NCBI GenBank assembly: GCA_964017045.1
Contig: OZ024804.1
Location: forward strand, 24,227,549 to 24,291,548
Source: Omphiscola glabra
Taxonomy: Eukaryota; Mollusca; Gastropoda; Lymnaeidae
Direction of reading: 5' to 3'
Length of the DNA stretch: 64,000 nt
Below are positions 49,719 through 59,718 of this stretch, piece by piece. Both the position numbers and the translations under genes were made by a program. Numbering within the stretch: position 1 is the first letter of the stretch; each line of letters begins with the position of its first letter. The notes under the pieces are model-generated. The model was given only the letters and a program-made list of their open reading frames with translations, did no database searches and was not told the DNA's origin.

Positions 49719-49862
49719 GTAGATGACAAATGCTGGTTCCAATACATCCGTTGCTAGATGACAACTGCTGTTTCAATTACATCCGTTGCTAGATGACAAC
49801 TACTGGTTCCATTACATCCTTAGCTAGATGACAACTGCTCGTTCTATTACACCATTTGCTAG
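49719..49862. repeat. 35-bp tandem repeat, 4 copies
   Basis: The unit is 'agatgacaactgctggttcc' + 'attacatccgttgct'. Confidence 0.88.
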
Positions 49863-50241
49863 TTACAGCAGCTATCAGAGCTACATCCTAAAAAGTTGAA
49901 CACGCACTCACCGCTTGAATAGCTCAATGACAAAATATTGAATCACAAATAAAGAAAAGGATGAGAACACAAGTGCTGACTCTTATAAATCAGATACATT
50001 CCTAGTAGAATGTTCACAATCAACATTCATCAATGGAGCCATTGGTTTCATTCAACCCATGAGTTGATAGTCTTCATGAGTTGATAGTCTTCACGATTTG
50101 GTACTTTTAGGATCAAGTACTGGTAGGTCAGATCTCAAGGACACTGGAAATGCACAGACACAATAGTAGCTAGGATGATGTGTAACTTTAAAACTGGGAC
50201 TAGTATCTGAAGTGAACACATACACACTAACACACTGGTAG

Positions 50242-52885
50242 TTAAGATGATGTGTAGCTGACTGACTGGGAAGCTTTCCCAGCCTGGCTACGGGTCAATC
50301 TGTCCCATTTAAACTTATTGCCTGAATCCCCAGGTTTTTTAGACAGTTCTCCCAATTTTGTGTCATCAATGTCGGATCCTTTGGACTTAGAGCCTGAATG
50401 ATCCGTGCAGTTCTTCTCCTGTCCCATGGCTACTTTTTCTTCTTGTTTTCTGCTGTCTTCTCCACGAGATTTGAACGAGTTGTTGGAATCTTCAGAGAGC
50501 TGTCCTGAAGACTCACAATCCCGGAACGTTACTCCAGAATTTATGGAGGATGAGACAGAAAATGGCGACTGATCATTTCGGGAAGGGTTGCTTACCTCTA
50601 CTTTAGAAACTTTGCCATCAGTCTCATTGAGATCCTCAGAATTGACCCGTTTTCTGTGACGGCTGTATTTTTTATGTTTGTAAAACTTTTCAACATCCTC
50701 TAAACCAGGTGAAGAGGCTCGTGAGCCTTCAACAGACTGGCTGTTTGATTCAACAGATAAACAACAATCAGAGGAGTTTGATTCAGTTTCATCTTTCATC
50801 AGTGACTTCTGACCCTCCGAGCTGGAAGGTTTGGTCAGTCCAGCAGATTTGGAGCTGACATTACTTTCAAGGCATGACTTTTCCCTGGCAGCATCAGTCT
50901 CCCTCATGTTGACGTCCTGGGAAGTTCCAACATTTTGGGTAATGCTTTCTGAAGGATGAGTATCAACTTTGGCATCATCGTAGCTACTGTCTGGGCTAGC
51001 TGTGGTGACCACGGCATCAGCCGGTAGCTTCTGCACTTCTAAACCTTTAGGTGTGTGAACAGTGAACATAATAGGTTCAGCTGTGGGAAACTGTCTGTGC
51101 CTTTTGGTCAGGGACAAGGAATGACCCGCAGGAGCTGCTGGAGATGGAATTGTTGTGGAATAATTTGGCCCGGGTGGAAGTGGAGACCTTGTATGTGAGC
51201 CAGGTGGAAGTGGAGACCTTGTATGTGAACCAGGTGGAAGTGGAGACCTGGTATGTGAGGCGGGCGAAGGGATGATCGAGGTCCCAGAAAATGAACTTGA
51301 ACGTTTAATGTTTCCACCTTCAGAAGATTCAAATTTCCGTGGATGATCATCAGAAGATCGCCTGGGGTTGTCTGGGGTATCCTTGTCTCCACCATCAGCA
51401 TGGTACACATGGCCGTGGGCTGCCTGCAGGTGTTCAGCGAGATAACTGGGAGATGAAAAGAACGTCCTGCAGATGCCACACTCGCTGGCAGTAAAGTTGC
51501 TGTGGGTGTCCAAGTGTTCTTGGAGGAGGCCTGGTTCTGGAAACGATTTTTGACAATCATGACATGCGAACGGACCCGAACTTCTGTGCAGGCTGTGCTG
51601 TCGGCAGTGCCTCTTGTAGGAACCAAAATCATTTAGCTGGAAAGTGTGTCCACATTCAGGACATTCCAAAAGTTTGTTTTCTTGTACATCTCTCTTAACA
51701 TCCTGCTTCATGTCATCGTAGGAAAACTGGTTTCCTGCCGACTGGCTAGTGTGAGAGACATTCTGATCTCTTCTATGGCCATGATACTGACCATCCTCAT
51801 AGACGTTGCCATCATCAAATGGAGATTGGGACATGACCTTATCCATTTGTTCCAACGCAGCAGAATGTGTCTGGTGGTCCAGTGGACCTGTGTGGGCCAT
51901 GGCTGTCTTGGTGGCAGAGATGGTCTGGACAATAGTGTGTTCTGCCTTAGGCTCAAAGCCATGCTGATTTCTAAAATGTTTCCTAAACCCATATGGGCTT
52001 CCATAAGTTTGCCTGCACAGCCTACAGATCAGATATAAAATGTCACTGGGAGGGTGGCTCCCAATTATATTCTGTATGGGCTCATGTTTGGACACACCAA
52101 GTCTCTGGGCATCTTGATCATCTGGGGACTCACTGTTCTGTGGGCGGGCAGGCTGAATGATTAAGGGTGCTGTTCTGCTGTCCTGCTCTGAACCATGACT
52201 TGATGGTCTCTGATAGCTGGAGCCTACAGCAGGGTCAGACTGTTTGTGTGGCACCCCATACTGTTGGGGTGTTGGAGGAGATTCAGGCCTGTGATGACCA
52301 GCCGGAGAGAGACTATGGTAGGCATGGTTAGGTGAGGCTGAGACAGTTCTCAGATGGGATGGTTGCTGTGATGCAGATGAAATGGGCAAGGATCCTTGGT
52401 AACCGCCAACAGGGGACTGGGCTGGGTGCATGTTTGATGGTGCACCCCTGTGGTTTGGTGACTCTGGAGGTTGTAGCAGTGGTGAAGAACGAGTGAGCCC
52501 AGAGTGACGATCTTGTGTACCTCCCCTCATATCTTGATGCTGAGGTGATGGCAAAGGACTGAGTTTAAATCTGGCTTGTATGTGTGGTGAGCTCTGCATG
52601 TGTGGATGTGGGGAACTCTGCATGAGTGAATGCGGTGAACTCTGCAAGTGCGGGTGAGGAGAACTCTGTAAGTGCGGGTGCGGAGAACTCTGCATGTGTG
52701 GGTGAGGTGAGCTCTGCATGTGTGAATGTGGTGAACTCTGTGGGTGTGGTGAACTCTGCGGTAAGAACCTATCCACGCTGTTTTCCAATCTCTGGAGATG
52801 GTGACCTGCTGGCCCTCTTTGGTCATATTCCACATACTGACCATGGACTTGGTTTCTAGGAGTAGAATGCTCAGGATGCATGGAT
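50242..52885 (-). CDS. Last coding exon of the same zinc-finger protein (residues 1016-1896, four C2H2 fingers)
   Basis: The acceptor (TTTATTTCAG) at 52886 joins in phase to the exon ending at 54408: the split codon AG/A gives Arg1016 and continues Ser-Met-His-Pro. Spliced coding length is 3,047 + 2,644 = 5,691 nt, or 1,896 residues plus TAA at 50242. Residues 1059-1117 are a QSSPHPH(M/L)-type repeat. Four C2H2 fingers follow: 1303-1324 (C-x2-C-x12-H-x4-H), 1424-1446 (C-x2-C-x14-H-x3-H, slightly long loop), 1457-1477 (C-x2-C-x12-H-x3-H) and 1485-1506 (C-x2-C-x12-H-x4-H). The first finger is separate; the last three are clustered, but without canonical TGEKP linkers. Three SHTRSPLPPG repeats lie at 1559-1588. 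A basic stretch KHKKYSRHRKR (1752-1762) is a likely nuclear localisation signal. The rest is Ser-rich and probably disordered. DNA binding and nuclear location are inferred from the fingers, AT-hook and basic stretch. Confidence 0.92.
51169..51258 (-). repeat. In-frame 30-bp coding repeat (SHTRSPLPPG x3)
   Basis: Three near-identical 30-bp units encode three copies of Ser-His-Thr-Arg-Ser-Pro-Leu-Pro-Pro-Gly (residues 1559-1588). This is a recent in-frame duplication in a disordered part of the protein. Confidence 0.85.
52585..52758 (-). repeat. In-frame 24-bp coding minisatellite (QSSPHPHM repeat)
   Basis: About seven imperfect 24-bp units inside the last exon encode Gln-Ser-Ser-Pro-His-Pro/Ser-His/Leu-Met/Leu. 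The unit length keeps the frame. The repeat yields a His/Pro/Ser-rich, probably disordered tract (residues 1059-1117). Confidence 0.85.
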
Positions 52886-54407
52886 CTGAAATAAATGTTA
52901 AAATCAATATATTATTTAACAAAGAATTATGACCATGATGGTTTTAAAGAAGTACATATAACTAATTGTTTGATCAATCTAAGCCACCTTTCAACATTTC
53001 TAAGCTAAAAATGGTTGGGTGAGAGGCTAACCTTAAGTGTACAATATGATATAATAAATGGCGTAATGTAAAATAAGAAAAAAATGTATCCATATCGTAG
53101 TTAGTGAATTGCTCACTATATATAAGTCCATCCTACCTTTTAACATAATTTAGATTTTGACAACCGAACTCAACTGACATTGGGCAATGTGACAAATGAT
53201 TTCAACAAATGTATCAGAAGATTTGATTAATTAATACAACTAAAATATCGGAGGATTTAAAAAAATTAATTCATCTAAATTATCTGAAGATTTGATAAAT
53301 GATTTCAACATTAAGACAATTTGAGAAATCAATTCAACTAGCATTTGAAAATTTGACAAGGGATTTCAAATAATATATCAGATGATTTGCCAAATGAATT
53401 CAACAAATATATTAAAGGATTTGATAAACAGTTGTATCACAAAGGACATTTTTTAACAATCTCTCCCCTAATCAACAAAATAGACTTGCTGCATAATGCT
53501 TCAGTTTCTATTTAAATGATATTTCATGAAAACTGCCTTTGTTATAGAAATAGGCAGGACATAATAATTAAGAAATTTCCCACCAGTGTCTCAAGAACAA
53601 TTAAAAACTGCATTTAATTTGTCATTTATATATTTTTTTTTAAAATGTGTTTATTACAAGTTGCAGTTATCTGAAGTTTGTATCTGAAACAAAAATGAAT
53701 ATTAAAATTTGATGCCTATCTCGTTTCTTTGACTCTTGCCAAAACTATGCCACTTGCAAAACTGTCCCATTCATAAACTCTGGCCTCTTACAAACAATTA
53801 TATTGTCTGATTTTTGCTATTTAAAAGTCAAACTCCAGCTTATGAATTGTCAAATGTACTGAATCTAAAAAATAATAATATTTTTTTTAAAATTCTAACT
53901 TTGCCCTTCTGACTTGAGTATCATTTGACATCTTCCACACTGCCTTATGCCAAGCCACTTGAATTTTTACTTGTCATTTGGTTGCTTCATACAAGGATTA
54001 TGGTTTTTTTAAACCTTAGTCTGTGTCTCTCTCAACTACCTGGTAAATCACTATCCAGCCTTAGGACATTAACAGTTTGCACATACTTGGTTAGGGTTAG
54101 GACATGATTGGTTAGGGTTAGGACATGATTGGTTAGGGTTAGGACATGATTGGTTAGGGTTAGGACATGATTGGTTAGGGTAACAGATGTTCTTTCAAGT
54201 TTTTACAGGCATACAAAAAGATGGCTGTTATTTGTGGAAAAATTGTGCAAAAAAAAAATGATTTCCACCAATTATAGGAAACACATTTTAGATTTGTTTT
54301 TCAACCAATTGATTCATAAAGTTAAGTAATAAAATAAACATAGTACTTTTTTAAAAATAATTTCTAAACTGTCCAAACCGTTCCCAATTTGTCAATTTCT
54401 GACCCAC
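52886..54407 (-). other. GT-AG intron of the zinc-finger gene
   Basis: The 1,522-bp intron starts GTGGGT at 54407 and ends in a T-rich tract plus CAG at 52886. It splits codon 1016 after its second base. It is AT-rich with no coding signal. It contains the 21-bp TTAGGG-like repeat at 54089-54182 and degenerate 'gatttgan..aatgaattcaac' repeats around 53200-53430. Confidence 0.88.
54089..54182. repeat. 21-bp intronic repeat containing TTAGGGTTAGG
   Basis: About 4.5 copies of 'ggttagggttaggacatgat' + 't', identical where complete. The core resembles the metazoan telomere repeat but is interrupted by GACATGA. Confidence 0.93.
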
Positions 54408-57400
54408 CTGTACGGCTCTGTGAACATATCATGTCTGGGATGTTGCTCAGTGGTGCTGTCATTGGTCTTTCTTCTGATGTCTCTACTGTGTGCAGGGGTA
54501 GGTTTGACCGACAGGTCGAGGGGCTGTTCCCCCTCTGATTGACCAGCGCTTTCAGCAGGAATGTGGATGATGGGTGGGTGGAGCGGGATATTCAACTTTG
54601 TAGTGTCCAGTGCTAACGGTTGTGAGGGAGCTTTAGCTCTTGGAGGTGCAGGAAGTCGTCTAGAATCTACAATCTCATAGGGAACAATGTCAGCCATGTG
54701 AGGGTGTCTGGATGCATGTCGGTCTGCTTCCACATATCTTGAATCAACTGGGAGAGGTTTAGTGACTATATTTTGACTTGGGTACACAGGATAATGTCCC
54801 GGTGATGGATTTCTACTTTTATGTTCATAGTAACGTCCTGGAGCATCCCTCTGGGACTGGCTACCAGGCTGGACGTCATGTTGTCTATGAGCTGCTACAT
54901 AACTCGGCATTATGGCCTGGGGAGGAAGACTTTGACCTGATACTGCTACAACAGGTCTCAGGGATTCCCCATTGGGGGGCACCTGGTGTGGGTAGTAGTC
55001 TTTGGAGTTACGTCTGGAGGATGGTGTTTGATAGGGATGGTAATGTGATGGGTGGGGGTGTGGACTTGGTTCATTCCCCCTGTCTTGTTTGGTACCTGGA
55101 TGTCGCAAATGATGAGGTTGAGGAGGAGGCTGTGATGGTGATTTTTCATGAGAAAAGTGACTGACGCAGCTGTGACACAGGCAGGACTTGGTGGGTATGT
55201 GTGGGACAAGTCTGGTATTGGCAGGGGCCACATTATCACTGATGTGGTCAGCAAGAATCAATGGAGGGGGGGCTTTAGTGCCCACAGTGTGTACTGGTCT
55301 GTGTTGTTGTGGCAGGTGAGTTGTCCCCCTGGAGTGGAATGGGTCTTGGTAGACTGTCGACGAGGAGGTTGACAGTGACACTGAAGATGTGGCTGTCGGG
55401 GACTGACCACTGGGTTGCTGCCGCTGTTGACCTGGGTGGTGCCTCTGTTGATACATGGCTGGTGATTGAGGGGTAGACTGCTTTGATACCATAAGTGCCG
55501 TAAGACCAGGTATGTTGTAGGGGTGTGGCCCATGAGGAGCATAGTCTAAGGGTGGTGGACCAGCAGAGCGTTGATGCAATGCTGATCTATCCTGATGATT
55601 TGGCATCTGATGAGATCCTGGGGGGATCTGTTGAGATCCTGGAGGTCCCTGGTGGGATACTAGAGGTCCCTGGTGGGACACTGGAGGGACCTGATGCGGC
55701 ATTTGAGTATTTCTAAATTCTCTTGACCTCTGATCATTATATCCTGGTTTTATATCCTTGGATGAATCAGATATGACCCAAGAACTGTTCATAGGACTTC
55801 CAAGCCTTGGTCTGCCCCTTTTCCTGCCAATATTATTAGCAATGGACAAATGTTCCTTATGCACTGTGTGTCTCTGTGCCTCTAGCAAAGCTTTGCTGCT
55901 GGCTGAAATGTTTTGGTATTTCAGGGGTGGATTTGGCAGAGCTGTGGCTGCACTCTGGACATCAGTCTGCTTACTACACTCAGTTGCTGGTGTCAGGAGT
56001 TTGCTGATCACCTCAGTCTGGCTTATAACCCTGTCTACAATGTCCTGAACACTGATGGTCCCATCCACCCCAGACTTGGCAAGATCTCGTTTGGCATTTT
56101 GTCTTTCAGAATCTGTGGCGATGAGGGGAGGGCTCTTTATTTCATCCGGGTTATCTCCTCTTTTTATGGCTTCTTTTCGCTCCTCCTCCTCGTAGGATAG
56201 AAAGCTCTCCAGCAAGACTTTCTCGATGTGATCTTTAAAACACAGGGTACTCCTCGCTGGTTTAACACTTTCACTTTTTTCTTTAATGATTGAGCTCTCC
56301 TGTTCTGATTTCACAGTCCCACTACTGGGAATATTGTCTTTCTGGACTGTTTCTCTAGATGATTCTTTTTTAGACTTAAGCAGTTCTCTAGAATCACTCT
56401 TATCCATTTCCTGTGTCACATGACTGACTTCGTCCTGCTTTGATTTATTCAAATATGGAGAAGGTACAAGCTCCTGGTTGTTGAGAGAATTGTCCAAAAC
56501 GTTATCTATCAATGTCTGCAGTTTGACAGGGCCGGCAGGTAAGCTGGAAGCACTCGGCCCCACCACTGAGACATCGGGCATAGGCTTTTTGGCCATTTCC
56601 CACATTATTATTTGGCCATGTGATTGAATGTCTTTGTTGAGCGCAAACTGAGTCAGCTCCTCATTCTTATCAAGGCCCACCTTTTTTATGTGGTCCTGTA
56701 AGAAAGCTGAGAAGGTGGTCTTTTTCTCACCGGAAGTGGGAGACAGGATTTGTTTGTTAGATTCAAGAACACCTGGAGAACTTGTTTTCAACCTATCCTT
56801 GTTATCCGGGATTGGGTCACCTGCATTTTCAGGGACATCTCTGTTTTCCTGTTTGACCACATGTTTGAGCACTGTTGTATAATCTTTCCTATCTGATTGT
56901 TCCTCCTCTGCTTCTACATCTACAGTAGACTTGTCCTCACAGTCAATGACCAGCTCCTTCTCCTCTGTGTCATCATTATCATTACCATTATCCTGCACAT
57001 CTGTGCTCTCTGAACTTATGCTCTCAGTACGACTGCCGGCACTGGCTTTGGATGTGTCTGAAGTACGGGAATTTTGAGAGTCCTCGTTCATCTTTCTCTC
57101 TCCATTAATCATGTCATTGTCACTTTGGCCACCTTCTCCATATCGTTTATCATTTGGGGAGTAGCCATTGCTGGATGATAAGCAGTTCTCTATAAAAGAA
57201 TCAATGGCTGCCCTTATAGACATCCGACTGACGTCATTCTCAGATTTGCTCGATGTTTTGTTGGTGTTTTCTCCCACGGTAAGGTTAGCTGTTTCCGGTT
57301 TTGTGGGGTAGGTGGCAGCAGGAGTTCTCCAAGCTGGGTTTTGGTGAGTTCTACCAAGGTCGCCATTGTCAACTTTACTTTGGGTCTCAGAGTTAAGTGG

Positions 57401-57454
57401 GGACTGGTAAAGCCCTTGACCTTCAGCTGCGGCTGCTGAAATTTGCTGGCCCAT
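54408..57454 (-). CDS. First coding exon of a large C2H2 zinc-finger / AT-hook, CtBP-motif nuclear protein (residues 1-1016)
   Basis: This exon encodes residues 1-1015 and two bases of codon 1016 of a protein completed by the exon at 50242-52885. The ATG at 57454 is chosen because an in-frame TGA lies two codons upstream and a good acceptor (pyrimidine-rich, ending CAG) lies at 57470. The N-terminus is acidic and Ser-rich. Five short related amphipathic segments occur near residues 78-94, 247-261, 312-324, 404-420 and 467-487. An AT-hook (RKRGRPRLGSP) is at 544-554. A Pro/Gln/His-rich low-complexity region spans about 580-890 and contains a CxCHSC-type cysteine cluster at about 758-763. A PLDLSVK motif at 978-984 fits the PxDLS motif known to bind the corepressor CtBP. 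The donor TACAG/GTGGGT ends the exon at 54408. From domain content I infer a chromatin-bound transcriptional repressor or corepressor. I do not recognise the family. PLDLS motifs also occur in LCOR/E93-type corepressors, but I see no Psq helix-turn-helix here. Confidence 0.9.
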
Positions 57455-57462
57455 AGTTCATC
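57418..57462 (-). promoter_or_regulatory. Short upstream ORF overlapping the main start codon
   Basis: Seven bases before the main ATG there is an ATG in another frame. It reads 12 codons (MNYGPANFSSRS) and stops at TGA inside the main coding region. Overlapping uORFs usually lower initiation at the main start. Whether this one is used is not known. Confidence 0.5.
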
Positions 57463-57469
57463 TACCGAT

Positions 57470-57490
57470 CTGGAGACAAAAATAAGTAAA
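57470..57490 (-). other. 3' splice acceptor of the intron upstream of the start-codon exon
   Basis: On the minus strand a pyrimidine-rich run ending TGTCTCCAG lies directly before ATCGGTAGATGAACT-ATG. The start-codon exon therefore has only 15 nt of 5'UTR, and at least one upstream non-coding exon must exist. I could not place that exon with confidence between here and 64000. Confidence 0.75.
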
Positions 57491-57491
57491 T

Positions 57492-57716
57492 TTGAGAATA
57501 TCTATTATTTGAGAATATCTATTAATATAACACTTTAAGAATATCTATTAATATAACACTTTAAGAATATCTATTAATATACCAATGCAAGAATATCTAT
57601 CAATATAAAACGTTAAGAATATCTATTAATACACCACTTTAAGAATATCTATTAATATAACACTTTAAGAATATCTTTTAATATAACACTTTAAGAATGT
57701 CTATTACTATAACACT
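57492..57716. repeat. 26-bp AT-rich tandem repeat, about 8 copies, at the 3' end of the upstream intron
   Basis: The unit is 'gaatatctattaatataaca' + 'ctttaa'. It starts about 20 bp from the splice acceptor at 57470, so it occupies the likely branch-point region. Confidence 0.92.
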
Positions 57717-59476
57717 TTGACAGCCTAGCATACATAAAATTTACAAATTTCATCAATGTGAAAATAGACCATCATTAAATAAGGGAAGGTAAAAAAAAAA
57801 TGATTGTTAGCTCTGAAATGATTTTTTGAATATATGAATTGAGTAGATTTATAACGAGACAGCATATTTCTTCAAAGTACTACATAAAAATTGATCACAG
57901 CAATGTAAAAGACTAACATAAGATAACACTGGAAAGACCGCTCCAATTCATCCATTGCTTTAGATTATATCTATTAGTATTTTTCAATGGAAGTTAAAAA
58001 AAACCAAGATCCCCTTATTTTTTAAGTCATTATGTCTCTAAGATTACCCGCCCTTCAACCACACCCCCTTTCCCAAGTCCCCACCTGACAAATACTGACA
58101 AGAGTACTAAGGAGCAGACGACATGAAATATGGATAATTCACCAAAGTAACCATGTTTTATTGCAGAGGTGTACTTTAGAAAGTCAAACATCACAGTCAG
58201 GAATTGCGGAGAGAAATAAGGCAAAGAAAACAAAGTGGTTTAAAAAAAAAAAAAGAAGAGTTGAACGGAGGTTGGGGGGGGGGGGCACTTAAGGTGAAGG
58301 ACGACAAGTAGAAAAATCGAGGACAACATAAAGACAATGACAGGAAGAAAGGGATGGGGCGAGGCAAGGGGGACAACTGGGGACGGGGGAGGAAATCAAT
58401 CTTTGAAGGTTAAGGACACGAGAAAAACAATAAGCTAACAGAATAAAGAGTACAGATGTTCGGTGGTGGTGGTGGTGGGGGGGGGGGGGAGTTAAGGTGG
58501 TGGTATTGTAAGTGTTATATACCACCTCACCCCCACATCACTTCCTGATTGGATGTTTTTGAGTTGTCTGAGCCTAGGGCACGCCATCATTGATTCTAGT
58601 TAGTGAGCCGTAATCATGTTGTCGAGCATTCGCTCGAACCCCGTGTGTTGCTGGGCCATGACTCAACCACCGATGAACACACCGAGGTACCTTTGTACCT
58701 GCCATGAACACGTGTCAGTGCTTGCTATGTATACATTTAGGGGTGTGCTATCGTACTGACCACTAAAGACTATGGTTATGGATGGTGATGGTTGGCGTCA
58801 TATTTAAACATTTCTATAAACAGAAAGTGAAAGGTTTAGCCTGAAAGAGGTTTTGTTGTTTTAATTTAACCTCATGTTATTAGTTGAAATGAAAGCAAGT
58901 ACGGTGTAGCATTCATCCGCTTTATATTACAGTGTAATCCCAACTTGAATGATGCCAAGTTCTAAAATTATTAACAATTCTTTTCGACAAACAGGATTTT
59001 AGCATTTATAACGAGATTTATAGGGGAAGGGAAATAAAGCCATAAATTTAATGGGAAGCTATTGCAAATTGTTGCTTCCCTTAATGATATCTGACAAGGC
59101 TTAAGTTAACACACATTTATTGATAAAGGGAATGTTATTGCCAGAGACTGCACTTTATTTTTTTTTTGCTGTGACGTATTAACCAACTCTTTTAACATAA
59201 TTCTATTTCCTGCCGAAGAAAAAGTGAAATTTATAACAGAAGATAGTGCTTATTATAGGAGTTGTATCAAAAAATGATGCTTGTAAATAATTTTTACAAT
59301 AACTTTATGGTGCCGTAATACTAATACATTAGTTATAACAGGCGTTTCATATAGAACACTTTTTTTTGAGGGTTAGGATGGTACAAGTTGGCGACCGAAA
59401 ATTCTCTGAAAAGCTTTACTTGTATTAGGAAACAAAGATTTGATATTTTGGAGAACGTGCCCATCTGCATTTAGTC
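57717..59476. other. Upstream intron or 5' flank, gene-free
   Basis: G runs lie at 58273-58285 and 58478-58490. No exon could be defined. Confidence 0.5.
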
Positions 59477-59718
59477 GTTCACGGTAGCTGATTGATGTAA
59501 AGGGGGACAGCCCACTGTTCACGGTAGCTGATTGATGTAAAGGGGGACAGCCCACTGTTCACGGTAGCTGATTGATGTAAAGGGGGACAGCCCACTGTTC
59601 ACGGTAGCTGATTGATGTAAAGGGGGACAGCCCACTGTTCACGGTAGCTGATTGATGTAAAGGGGGACAGCCCACTGTTCACGGTAGCTGATTGATGTAA
59701 AGGGGGACAGCCCACTGT
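59477..59718. repeat. 40-bp tandem repeat, 6 identical copies
   Basis: All six units ('ttcacggtagctgattgatg' + 'taaagggggacagcccactg') appear identical, implying very recent expansion. Confidence 0.96.

Larger units (their letters stand above)
44590..50241 (-). other. Probable long 3'UTR / downstream flank of the zinc-finger gene
   Basis: No gene is seen here. The stretch is AT-rich and mostly non-repetitive, unlike the minisatellite-rich DNA just beyond it. On the minus strand AATAAA at about 44593-44588 is followed by a GT/T-rich tract (TGTCTGTG...TTTTGTT), a plausible poly(A) site. UGUANAUA Pumilio-like sites (TGTAAATA near 45181-45190, TGTACATA near 44575-44582) would fit a regulated 3'UTR. 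It includes a pogo-like MITE, a 31-bp and a 35-bp minisatellite, and a dispersed repeat. Other AATAAA motifs (for example near 49045) could give shorter forms. Confidence 0.4.

Noticed and set aside
51108..52922. Other-frame and opposite-strand ORFs inside the zinc-finger exons (for example 51646-52038 plus, 54778-55164 plus)
   Set aside because: They are shadows of the real coding frame and show no independent domains.
54089..54182. True interstitial telomere
   Set aside because: TTAGGG occurs only once per 21-bp unit, interrupted by GACATGA. It is better described as a telomere-like minisatellite.
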